From Labrenzia sp. DG1229 (GTDB lineage Bacteria > Pseudomonadota > Alphaproteobacteria > Rhizobiales > Stappiaceae), in assembly GCF_000521215.1 (NCBI RefSeq), contig NZ_KI928941.1:77362-141361 (forward strand): a stretch of DNA of 64,000 nucleotides. The letters are read 5' to 3'. The position numbers were made by a program, and so were the translations under genes. The notes under the pieces are model-generated. The model saw only the letters and a program-made list of their open reading frames with translations, was not told the DNA's origin and did no database searches. Below are positions 53,387-61,266 of this stretch, one piece after another. How positions within the stretch are numbered: position 1 is the first letter of the stretch; every line of letters starts with the position of its first letter.

Positions 53387-54187
53387 CTAGCCAGCCAAAC
53401 CCAGCTCCGCGTCGGATGCTGTTCCGGAATACTTGTCTCTTGCTGGCCAGGGGCGGTCTTGCCACTTTGGCTCAAAGGCAAAACTCGAAACGGCCCTGCC
53501 AGCGACCAAAGCCCCGTTGCCGGCTCCCAGCGCATAGTCATAGTAAAGCTTGACGATCTCTTCTTCGCTCACCTGTTTGGTAGCCGGATGCAACATGCAG
53601 GCTTCTGACCACACACGCACCCGAGCGTATGCATTGTCATCCGGAAGTTCGAAACCCTCGTAGTAGCCGAGGAACCAGAAGCGTTTGAACATCGGTGTAA
53701 ACACAGCCTCTGCAAGTCCGAAATCGTCGAAGAGATACGTTCCGTTTGGATTGTGCTCCATTAGAAAACCATCAATGTCCCGGTAAAGGCCAAGCAGTTT
53801 GTCACGGTGTTCTTCGCGGCGACCTGGATCCTGGTTCATGACATAAAGATATCCCGCCATCGTGAATGGGCCTTCACGGGCGATCAGCATCGATTCGATT
53901 GCATGTTCCAAAGGGGCGCTCCGCCGGAGTGCCTGCCCTTCAAGCACCTCGTCGAGATACCGAAGAATGACCAGACTTTCCTTGATAATTGCGCCTCCGG
54001 ATGTTTCCAGAACAGGTAGGGCTGTTGTCCCTCGAGTTTTCGCCAGGAGCTCAGTGTCCCGCGGTTTGGTGATGTCCACCACGCGAAATTCAACGGCGTC
54101 GTCCAGGCCCCGTAAGGCCAGCAGGATTTCAAGCCTTTGCGAAAACGGACAAACCGGTATGTGATAAACAACGTGCTTTCCGACCAT
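53387..54187 (-). CDS. Glutathione S-transferase family protein
   Basis: This 266-residue protein has the N-terminal thioredoxin-like domain of GSTs, with VVYHIPVCPFSQRLEILLALRG. CPFS resembles the omega-class catalytic cysteine, and the cis-proline region is TTALPVLETSGGAIIKESLVI. A helical C-terminal domain follows. Omega-like enzymes often reduce thiol adducts. The ATG at 54187 follows GGGGAGG. The cytochrome gene downstream on the same strand is 93 bases away and may be cotranscribed. Confidence 0.87.
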   Translation of the reverse strand: MVGKHVVYHIPVCPFSQRLEILLALRGLDDAVEFRVVDITKPRDTELLAKTRGTTALPVLETSGGAIIKESLVILRYLDEVLEGQALRRSAPLEHAIESMLIAREGPFTMAGYLYVMNQDPGRREEHRDKLLGLYRDIDGFLMEHNPNGTYLFDDFGLAEAVFTPMFKRFWFLGYYEGFELPDDNAYARVRVWSEACMLHPATKQVSEEEIVKLYYDYALGAGNGALVAGRAVSSFAFEPKWQDRPWPARDKYSGTASDAELGLAG

Positions 54188-54398
54188 GGAACCTCCCCGA
54201 TGACTGACACCTTGTTGCCAAGGATAGTCCGAACACTTGTTGGCCAGCAAATCGTGCTGTCATGATGGAAAAATCGGCCTGAAACAGCCGTTGGTCACCA
54301 GAGCAACGGAAGACGACTAAGAGCCCATTGGCGAATACCGCGGCGTTCTCGAATGGCCGGTATGGTGAGGCGCGAAGGCTTCACCATATGGCGCGCGG

Positions 54399-54845
54399 CT
54401 ATTCTCCCGTGGCCGCTGCGGAGAATTTCTCCAATGCGCCCCTCATCGCCAAAACCGCCGGGTGATCTGCTGCAAGTCCGTGAGACGGTGCAATCGCTGT
54501 CGGGTCGTCATAGACCGCCCAGGTTTGTCCGTTTGCATCTTCAAAAAACAATATCCGCAGCGGCAGATTTAGCGCCATGGTCTGGCCTTGCTGTAATGCC
54601 TTGGCGCCAATTTTTGGGTTGCCGAAAATGACGACCGTTGTCGGGCGCAAGGTTTCGCCAACCGATGCGGATCCGTGTGCAAAATCGACTTTTGTAAAGA
54701 CGTGCGCACCTGCCTCTTCCACCGCGTCGACCAGACGCTGCACCGATCGGTCGACATTTGCGTTGCTTGCCACATTGATACGTTCTGCCATGGCGGTCCC
54801 TGCGAATGTTGTTTCGATAAGCGCTAGTGCGATAAGTGTTTTCAT
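54399..54845 (-). CDS. DUF302 family exported protein
   Basis: This 148-residue protein has a signal peptide (MKTLIALALIETTFAGTAMA) and a DUF302 domain: VQRLVDAVEEAGAHVFTKVDFAHGSAS, then TTVVIFGNPKIGAKALQQGQ, given here in key parts as FTKVDFAHG and FGNPKIG. It has no assigned biochemical role. CAGGAGACAACC precedes the ATG at 54845. It is divergent from a CadC-like regulator 94 bases away. Confidence 0.87.
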   Translation of the reverse strand: MKTLIALALIETTFAGTAMAERINVASNANVDRSVQRLVDAVEEAGAHVFTKVDFAHGSASVGETLRPTTVVIFGNPKIGAKALQQGQTMALNLPLRILFFEDANGQTWAVYDDPTAIAPSHGLAADHPAVLAMRGALEKFSAAATGE

Positions 54846-54939
54846 GGTTGTCTCCTGGGTGTCCATTTTCCCGAGCGGTGCCGGGACCGTCCAATGACTA
54901 GACCCTGTGTGAACCGGATTCTGGAGGACTATTGGAGGA

Positions 54940-56448
54940 ATGTTTTTGACCCGAAGTAACTCCCAGGTCTGGAACTTCGGTGCTTTCGCGCTTGATGAGG
55001 CGCGCAGCGAACTCACACAATCTGACGTCCCGGTTGCCATTGAACCGCAAAGCCTACGCATCCTGATCTTTCTTATTCGTCACAGGGATCGCGTGGTTTC
55101 CAAAGACGATTTGATCGAGGCGATCTGGCAAGGCCGCGCGATCAGTGATTGGGCGATTTCGGGCGCGATCAAGGCCGTTCGGATTGCGCTTGGCGATACC
55201 GCTCGCGACCGGAGTTTCATCAAGACGATCCATGGACGCGGGTTTCGCTTTGTGTCGGGTGTCATATCCAAAACGCCCGAAAAGGCTCCTGCACAGAAGC
55301 CAACAGTCCTTGTTCGCGTTTTTCGGTCTGCAGGCGAGGAAACGCAGCTCGACTATCTCGCGGACGGACTTGCGGAAGATCTGATCAACGGCTTGTCCCG
55401 AAACGGAGCGTTGAACGTGCTGTCCTACAACACGACCCAAGCATTGAAGGACACGGTTCCGGCAAAGGTTTACGGCGTCACCCACATCATTGATGGCAGC
55501 ATCCGAAAAAGCGGATCGCGCACACGCGTGACCGCGGTAACCCTGACTGGAAATGGACAACGGCAAATCTGGGCAGAGACGTTCGATCTCTCGCCGGAAA
55601 GTCTTTTGGCAGGCCATGATCTAATCGCCGATCGACTGCTCGGCGTGCTTGCGCCGGATCATTCCCGACCGGCCCAAAAGCGGCGCGGCACATTGAATTC
55701 TCAAGCCTATGATGAATATCAAAAAGGGCGCTACGCCTATTTTCGCTATGAACCCCGGGCCTTTGTCGACGCTTTGTCGCATTTCACGAAAGCGGCAGAG
55801 ATCGATCCCGACTTCGCGAACGCGTACGCACAACAGGCCTATTGCCGCACAACGCTGTATGTTTTTGGATTGCCTGGAAGCGACAAAACGCTTGATGCGG
55901 CAGAAAACCTCGCCCGCGAGGCCATTCGACGGGACGAATACTCAGCGCTTGGATACGCAAGACTTGGGTGGGTGCTTGGATATCTTGGGCGACCGGAAGA
56001 AACCATTGCCGCATTTGAAGCCGCGTTGACCCGAGATCCGGATAACTCCGAGGCTTTTTTGGCGTATGGCGAAACGATGAACCGGCTGGCGCGCCCGGAC
56101 GAGGCCGGTCCTCTTCTGGAAACAGTGTTTTCAAAAGACAGTTTTCTGCCACCCAGTTGGGAGTTTCCCCAAGGCCATCGCCAGCTTTTGCTCGGCGAAC
56201 AGGAGGCAGCCATAGGGCATTTTCGGTCAGTGCTTGATCGTGTCGAACGTTTCATTCCTGCCCGTATCCAGTTGGTGCGGGCGCTTTGGGAGATCGGCGA
56301 TAATGAAGGGGCGAAGCAGATGGTTGAGAGGATCAAGGAGATCGCCCCCAGGTATGGTCTTGCCCATTCAAAACGCATGTTTCCATATCCGGTTCGAGGG
56401 GAGGTTGACTCACTGACAGAAGCACTTTCGGGCGCTGGAATGCGTTAG
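54940..56448 (+). CDS. Winged-helix (CadC/OmpR-type) regulator with TPR domain
   Basis: This 502-residue protein joins an N-terminal OmpR/CadC-like DNA-binding domain (residues about 10-105, ending GRGFRFVSGV) to a middle segment resembling the FlgO/TolB-like domain (LADGLAEDLINGLSRNGALNVLS). A C-terminal run of TPR repeats follows (AYAQQAYCRTTLY onward). There is no membrane segment, so unlike CadC it is soluble. Such adenylate-cyclase-like TPR regulators are common in Rhizobiaceae. It is divergent from the DUF302 gene and may control it. GGAGGA is very close to the ATG, so a TTG two codons later is possible. Confidence 0.83.
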   Translation: MFLTRSNSQVWNFGAFALDEARSELTQSDVPVAIEPQSLRILIFLIRHRDRVVSKDDLIEAIWQGRAISDWAISGAIKAVRIALGDTARDRSFIKTIHGRGFRFVSGVISKTPEKAPAQKPTVLVRVFRSAGEETQLDYLADGLAEDLINGLSRNGALNVLSYNTTQALKDTVPAKVYGVTHIIDGSIRKSGSRTRVTAVTLTGNGQRQIWAETFDLSPESLLAGHDLIADRLLGVLAPDHSRPAQKRRGTLNSQAYDEYQKGRYAYFRYEPRAFVDALSHFTKAAEIDPDFANAYAQQAYCRTTLYVFGLPGSDKTLDAAENLAREAIRRDEYSALGYARLGWVLGYLGRPEETIAAFEAALTRDPDNSEAFLAYGETMNRLARPDEAGPLLETVFSKDSFLPPSWEFPQGHRQLLLGEQEAAIGHFRSVLDRVERFIPARIQLVRALWEIGDNEGAKQMVERIKEIAPRYGLAHSKRMFPYPVRGEVDSLTEALSGAGMR

Positions 56449-56502
56449 AGTTTTTGATCGCTTTTCATGAGTTCGAGCGGTGCATACTGTTACGCGCAAC
56501 AC

Positions 56503-56798
56503 TCAATTGGCCGCAACATCCCGCTGCTTCTTCAAAAAAGTGAAATCCCGATGCTCGACCTCTCCTGACACCAGCCCGAGTTTGCAGACGCCGCGTATGC
56601 CATCGGTGCATTTGATGCCGAGGGAATGCCGTTCTCGCAATGAACATCGGTCGCTGTCCTGTTCGCCAGGACTTCCAGCTCATGGTTGAAACGGGCGAGT
56701 TTGAGCGTGAACCGGTGGTTCTCGTCGTCAGGGCGTCCGGCGCGTTGAAGTAGTCAACATGGCTTTCGTCTTCGGCAAATCCTGCGCGCTCGGCATGA
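56503..56798 (-). pseudogene. Decayed C-terminal gene remnant
   Basis: On the minus strand, coding-like text runs in three frames joined by shifts: FHAERAGFAEDESHVDYFNAPDA at about 56790-56722, DDENHRFTLKLARFNHELEV in a second frame, and DGIRGVCKLGLVSGEVEHRD in a third, ending at a TGA at 56503-56505. No single open frame covers it. It looks like the last 90 or so codons of an older gene, interrupted by at least two frameshifts and cut at its 5' side by the LysR gene. I do not recognise the protein. The 56449-56502 gap holds nothing else. Confidence 0.5.
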
Positions 56799-56809
56799 AA
56801 CCCTGTCTT

Positions 56810-57746
56810 TCACCTTTCCGCGGCATTCTCGACATTGGACCTTTGGTGTTTTTTCAGTTGGGTCTTCATGAAGTCCACGAGCAGTCTGAGACACTCGACG
56901 CGTTTGTTTTGCTCTGGAAAATAGAGATAGAACGGTGGCAGGTCCCTGGCATAGGGCTCGAGGAGCGTCGCCAACTCGGGTGTCTTGAGATGGTCTTCCA
57001 TCGTCGCCTTCATCGACCAGCCGATCCCGTGCCCCTCGCGCGCTGCCTGTATGACACCCGCCGCTGAATCAAAGATCAGCCGTGCCGGTGGATCTATGGA
57101 TATGTCCTGGCCATCTTCCGTTACCCGCCATTCCCGCAGCTTGCCTGATGTCGGGTGCCGGTGCCGGATGCATTGATGATCCAGAAGATCACGGGGGCGT
57201 TCGGGAACCCCAAAGGCCTGGAGATAGGACGGAGCGGCGAAGAAGGCCGACCTGATCGGCGGGGTGATGCGGACGGCGATCATGTCCGGGCTCAGCACGT
57301 CGCCCATGCGGATACCACCGTGGAACCCCTGGCGATTGATGTCGACCAGCTCTTCATCCCACGAAATGTCCAGGTTGATGCCTGGGTTCTCGGCCAGAAA
57401 CGCCTTCAACACGGGCGCGAGCGCTGCAATATAGGCCCCGCGCGACAGGCTCAGCCTCAAGGTCCCCGTCGTGGACCGGGCCATCTCCCGTGTCTTCTTG
57501 AACGCATAGGTCAGATCGCGGTGCGCCGGAGCAGCGGCCTCGAACAGGATCTTTCCGGCCTCGGTCAACTCGACACTGCGCGTCGTTCGAAAAAACAGCT
57601 CAATGCCGAGCCGGTCTTCAAGCGCTTTCAGTTGCAGGCTGACGGCGGAAGCGCCCACACCGAGCGCGGACGCGGCGTGAACGCATGGAGCCTTCGCGAA
57701 CGATGGTCAAAAAGACTTCAATGCCGTGTGTCGGGACGCGTTCCAT
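56810..57746 (-). pseudogene. LysR-family regulator with a single-base frameshift
   Basis: The 282-codon frame at 56810-57658 is a LysR protein lacking its first helix (ASAVSLQLKALEDRLGIELFFRTTRSVELTEAG). The missing N-terminus, MERVPTHGIEVFLTIVREGSM, is found upstream in another frame. Removing one base near 57677 (after GGCTCCATGCGTTCA) joins the two into a normal 311-residue regulator. The sensor domain looks intact. Either the gene is recently inactivated or the base is a sequencing error; a shortened protein from the GTG at 57658 would lack DNA-binding residues. It is divergent from an EamA transporter, its likely target. Confidence 0.8.
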
Positions 57747-57848
57747 TGTTTGAAAATACCAAATAATGAGTTCAATTTGCAATGGATACTCAAACCAATG
57801 GCATCGCTGTAATTCTGGTCGACCCCACCCGGAGACAAGGAGATTGCC

Positions 57849-58781
57849 TTGAGCCACAGCGCAGAGAGCCGCCCGCACAACATTGCCGGCGGTGTCCTGT
57901 TGATCGTCGCGGCAGCCTTCACGATCTCGATCCAGGATGTCGTCTTCAAGCTCCACAGCAGCAACCTGACCCTCTGGCAGATCTTTGCACTTCGCGGCAT
58001 CCTCGCGGTGCCGATGCTTTTCGCGGTGCTCTGGATAAGGAGAGCCCATCGCGGCGTCCTGCGCGCGGCATTCGGAAAATGGCCCCTGTTGCGGTCGATC
58101 TTCATCACGGCCACGTTTCTTGCCTTTTACGCGGCGATTCCCTTCCTGAGCCTGCCGACCGTTGGCGCGGCCAATTACATTGCACCCATCTTCGTGATGC
58201 TGCTGTCCGCTTACGCGATCAGGGAGGCCGTCGGGCCTTTTGGCCTGTTGGGTGTTTTACTTGGTTTTTCAGGCGTCATTGTCTTGCTGCAGCCGGGCAC
58301 GGAGTCCTTCTCGGCCTGGGCGATCCTTCCGATTGTCGGAGCCGGCTTTTATGCACTGGCGCACATCACCACACGCGCGAAGTGTCAGGACACCCCTCTC
58401 CCGGCCCTGGCCCTGTCGCAGACCATTGTCATGCTGGCAGCCGGTCTCATTGTCAGTCTGCTGCTGCTGTGGCTGAAGCCTCAGGGCGGCCTCGCGCTGG
58501 ACTTTCCCTATATTTTCGGCCAATGGTCGGATGTCGAATGGACGGACTGGCTTGTTCTCCTGCTGCTCGCAGGCCTTGCCATCGTGATCGGCATGATGCT
58601 GGCAGGAGCCTATCAGACCGCGCCGCCCGCCATTATCTCGACATTCGAATACAGCTATCTGGTGTTTGTCGCCCTCTGGGACATTCTGATCTTTGGACTG
58701 TCCCCGGACTGGGCGTCGGTAACGGGTATGATTCTGATCGCCGCCGCAGGGCTTCTTGCGCTGAAACGCAAGACGAGTTGA
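57849..58781 (+). CDS. EamA/DMT-superfamily transporter
   Basis: This 310-residue inner-membrane protein has about ten hydrophobic segments in two EamA repeats. AAFTISIQDVVFKLHSSNLTLWQIF opens the first, quoted here in part as SIQDVVFKLHSS, and IISTFEYSYLVFVALWDILIFG lies in the second. The start is a TTG at 57849, supported by AAGGAG 6 bases upstream; no ATG in frame gives a full first helix. It is divergent from the frameshifted LysR gene. Confidence 0.85.
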   Translation: MSHSAESRPHNIAGGVLLIVAAAFTISIQDVVFKLHSSNLTLWQIFALRGILAVPMLFAVLWIRRAHRGVLRAAFGKWPLLRSIFITATFLAFYAAIPFLSLPTVGAANYIAPIFVMLLSAYAIREAVGPFGLLGVLLGFSGVIVLLQPGTESFSAWAILPIVGAGFYALAHITTRAKCQDTPLPALALSQTIVMLAAGLIVSLLLLWLKPQGGLALDFPYIFGQWSDVEWTDWLVLLLLAGLAIVIGMMLAGAYQTAPPAIISTFEYSYLVFVALWDILIFGLSPDWASVTGMILIAAAGLLALKRKTS

Positions 58782-59100
58782 CATTTGATGCTCCTGAACA
58801 AGTGATTGATCCCGGTTCTTTGAAGTGCTGGAATTGACGCAATACCGGCAGTCAAAAAAGAATTCTGTGTGTCCCGATTGGGGCCTGGGACGGACAGTCG
58901 GGTTACACGTCAACCTGGTAACCAAGTGGACATTCATGAAGATACGGTCGGTGGTCGTTTTCGGCCCGAAGAGGCCATACATTGAAACGATCGCGAAGGT
59001 CCGCTCAAGATTTATTGCCAGGGATCGTCTTCTAGCCGACACAAGTCTGCCGAATGCTTGGGCCAGTTCTCCGTATTTTGCCGCGCACAAGGGTCGCCAG
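58782..59100. other. Intergenic region between convergent genes, nothing supported
   Basis: These 319 bases hold a 64-codon frame beginning MKIRSVVVFGPKRPYIETI (58936) that has no ribosome-binding site and no recognisable product. No repeat or hairpin is evident. Confidence 0.4.
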
Positions 59101-59772
59101 TCAGGGAGATTTGCTGCGAGCCTCTCTTGATGCGCCGTCCACACCATTGAAGAAAGTTGCAACAATGTTTCGAACGGCGGACGGAACATCTATGTCCATT
59201 TCAATGTTGTATACATATTTGCGGATGGCGATGTAGAAAACACCTCCATGCAGCCCCCAGAACACTTCCAGATCTTGTTCGCTCGGCATGGCTTTCTGCT
59301 TGCCGAACCCGCATTCGTGGCGGTATTCCTCGACCGCGGGAACAATGACCTTTTCACGGATCAGGCTCAGATAGCGTTCTGTAAGGTCATAGGATTTCAG
59401 GCCGGACGAAACGAAGATCCGGACCCAGTCATAGTCGAAAACCCGGTCCGCGTATTCCAAATAGAACTGAGTCAGCCGCTCCTGTAGCGGGCGGTTCCTG
59501 TCCACAATGAGTTTCTCCCAATCCGGATTCCAACGCCGCAGATAGATGTGTTCGTAGACCCGCTCTATCAGCGCATCCTTGCTTTCAAAATGCTTGTAGA
59601 TGACCGCGTGGGAAATCCCCATGCGTTTGGCCAGCTCCCGGGTCTGCCCTTCGAAACCGCATTCGGCAAAAAAACGCACTGCCTCTGAAACGATCAGTTT
59701 TTCACGATCTTCCGCACGCATGTTTTTGCGGCGCGGACCGGCGGGATACTTTTGCGGACTGGAAGACGGCAT
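59101..59772 (-). CDS. TetR-family transcriptional regulator of the molybdenum hydroxylase operon
   Basis: This 223-residue TetR protein has the helix-turn-helix TRELAKRMGISHAVIYKHFESK near residues 48-68, after a basic N-terminal tail (PRRKNMRAEDREKLI). The ATG at 59772 follows GAGGAAAAA. It is divergent from the coxM-like gene, and two copies of a palindromic site lie between them, so it is the probable repressor of the Mo-hydroxylase operon and of itself. Confidence 0.85.
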   Translation of the reverse strand: MPSSSPQKYPAGPRRKNMRAEDREKLIVSEAVRFFAECGFEGQTRELAKRMGISHAVIYKHFESKDALIERVYEHIYLRRWNPDWEKLIVDRNRPLQERLTQFYLEYADRVFDYDWVRIFVSSGLKSYDLTERYLSLIREKVIVPAVEEYRHECGFGKQKAMPSEQDLEVFWGLHGGVFYIAIRKYVYNIEMDIDVPSAVRNIVATFFNGVDGASREARSKSP

Positions 59773-59816
59773 TTTTTCCTCTGATCTGATTTCTGTTTTT
59801 CTAGCAACTTCGGAAG

Positions 59817-59890
59817 AAATAACCAAGCGGTCACTTTTTGCTTGATCGTCACCGCCCTTTGAAGTAAAAAGTGACCAATTGGTTACTTTT
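59817..59890. promoter_or_regulatory. Two related TetR operators before the Mo-hydroxylase operon
   Basis: The right site (59867-59890) has arms AAAAGTGACCAA and TTGGTTACTTTT, palindromic except for one position. The left site (59817-59838) contains ACCAAGCGGTCACTTTT, matching the same ACCAA-NN-GGTNACTTTT pattern. The right one lies 31 bases before the coxM ATG and the left one 45 bases before the tetR ATG. Confidence 0.65.
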
Positions 59891-59920
59891 ATGGTTGAAA
59901 GCCGCATCCGGGGAGGGATA

Positions 59921-60781
59921 ATGAAGCCGCCAGCCTTCGATTACTTGCGCGCCGAGTCCATCGCGGGTGCTCTATCTGCCTTTCAGGAAAAAGACGGAGA
60001 TGCGGTTTATCTTGCAGGTGGACACAGTGTTGTGCCGTCTCTGAACTTACGTCTTCAAGCGCCGTCTTCGCTGATCGACATTTCTGCTATCGATACACTA
60101 TCGGGCATTTCACGGCATGACGGCTGGCTGCGTATCGGGGCGATGACCCGTCATGTGGATGTCCTCAAAAATCCTGAAATCGGCAAACATGCACCGCTCT
60201 TTCAGGCGGCTGCGCCCCATGTCGCCCATCCGGCCATTCGCAATCGTGGCACGATTGGCGGCAGTTTGTCTCTAGCAGATCCGGCCTCCGAGTTTCCCGC
60301 CGTTGCACTGGCTCTGCGCGCCGAAATGGAAGTCGTCAACCCGCAGGGCCTGCGACGTGTCCCGGCCGACGACTTCTTCATTGACATATTTGAAACGGAC
60401 ATGGAATCGGGCGAGATCCTGCAGGCGGTCTGGATCCCGCCCGTGCAAGCTGGTCAGGTCCACGCCTTTGATGAACTTGCGCGTCGCCAGGGGGACTATG
60501 CGATGGTCGGCGTCGCAATCAGCGGCATTCTGCTTGCTGGTATCTTGTCCGAAATCCGTATCGCCTTTCTGTCCGTCGGCAACAAACCCACCCGGGCAGT
60601 CGCTGCGGAGGCTGCATTGATCGGCCTTCCGGTGAACGCGGCCGCCATAGCAGTGGCTCAGGAAGAGCTCGAAAAGGATCTTGATCCGCCAGAGGATCCG
60701 CAGCTTCCGCCGGCTGCACGCAAACACATGGCACGTGTGCTTCTGGGCCGGACATTAACAACCTTGGGGGCATCAGCGTGA
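59921..60781 (+). CDS. Molybdenum hydroxylase FAD-binding subunit (CoxM-like)
   Basis: This 286-residue protein has the FAD-binding pattern of the xanthine dehydrogenase family medium subunit. AVYLAGGHSVVPSLNLRLQAP gives the first nucleotide loop, and AIRNRGTIGGSLSLADPASEFPA the second. It carries electrons from the iron-sulfur subunit to an acceptor. GGGAGGG precedes the ATG at 59921. Its stop overlaps the GTG start of the next gene (GTGA). Confidence 0.92.
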   Translation: MKPPAFDYLRAESIAGALSAFQEKDGDAVYLAGGHSVVPSLNLRLQAPSSLIDISAIDTLSGISRHDGWLRIGAMTRHVDVLKNPEIGKHAPLFQAAAPHVAHPAIRNRGTIGGSLSLADPASEFPAVALALRAEMEVVNPQGLRRVPADDFFIDIFETDMESGEILQAVWIPPVQAGQVHAFDELARRQGDYAMVGVAISGILLAGILSEIRIAFLSVGNKPTRAVAAEAALIGLPVNAAAIAVAQEELEKDLDPPEDPQLPPAARKHMARVLLGRTLTTLGASA

Positions 60782-61266
60782 AGACGGAAATCAGTCTGAC
60801 AGTCAATGGTGAAGAACTCCACGCATTCGTTGAGCCACGCTTGAGCCTAGCGGACTTTTTAAGAGACAGCTTGAGGCTGACGGGAACGCATCTGGGATGT
60901 GAAATGGGCGCCTGCGGGGCCTGTCTGGTCTTGTTGACCGGAACACCAGTCCATGCCTGCCTGGTTCTTGCGGTACAGGCTGCCGGTCAGGACGTGGAAA
61001 CCATTGAGGGATTGAGCGAACGCGGTGCCATCGGCGACCTTCAAAAATCCTTTTATGAGCGCAACGCCCTCCAGTGCGGATACTGTACGTCCGGAATGAT
61101 CGTCAGTGCCCATGCCCTGTTGGCGGAAAACATGACCCCCGCGCGCGCCGACATCCGCGATGCCCTGTCCGGTAACTACTGCCGGTGCACCGGCTACGAG
61201 GCCATCGTTGATGCCATCGAAACGACGGCAGTCCGGCGCAAGAGTCAGGTGGAGGCGGCTGAATGA
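60778..61266 (+). CDS. Molybdenum hydroxylase iron-sulfur subunit (CoxS-like)
   Basis: This 162-residue protein has an N-terminal plant-type 2Fe-2S domain (CEMGACGACLVLL with the fourth cysteine in HACLVLAVQ) and a C-terminal all-helical 2Fe-2S domain (CGYCTSGMIV and CRCTGYEAIV). It links the molybdenum and FAD subunits. The start is a GTG overlapping the coxM-like stop, and its own stop overlaps the large-subunit ATG. Confidence 0.94.
   Translation: MKTEISLTVNGEELHAFVEPRLSLADFLRDSLRLTGTHLGCEMGACGACLVLLTGTPVHACLVLAVQAAGQDVETIEGLSERGAIGDLQKSFYERNALQCGYCTSGMIVSAHALLAENMTPARADIRDALSGNYCRCTGYEAIVDAIETTAVRRKSQVEAAE

Noticed and set aside
58269-59189. Minus-strand open frame opposite the EamA transporter and gap
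   Set aside because: Overlaps an intact transporter and the end of the TetR gene; sequence is low-complexity and charged without a family pattern.
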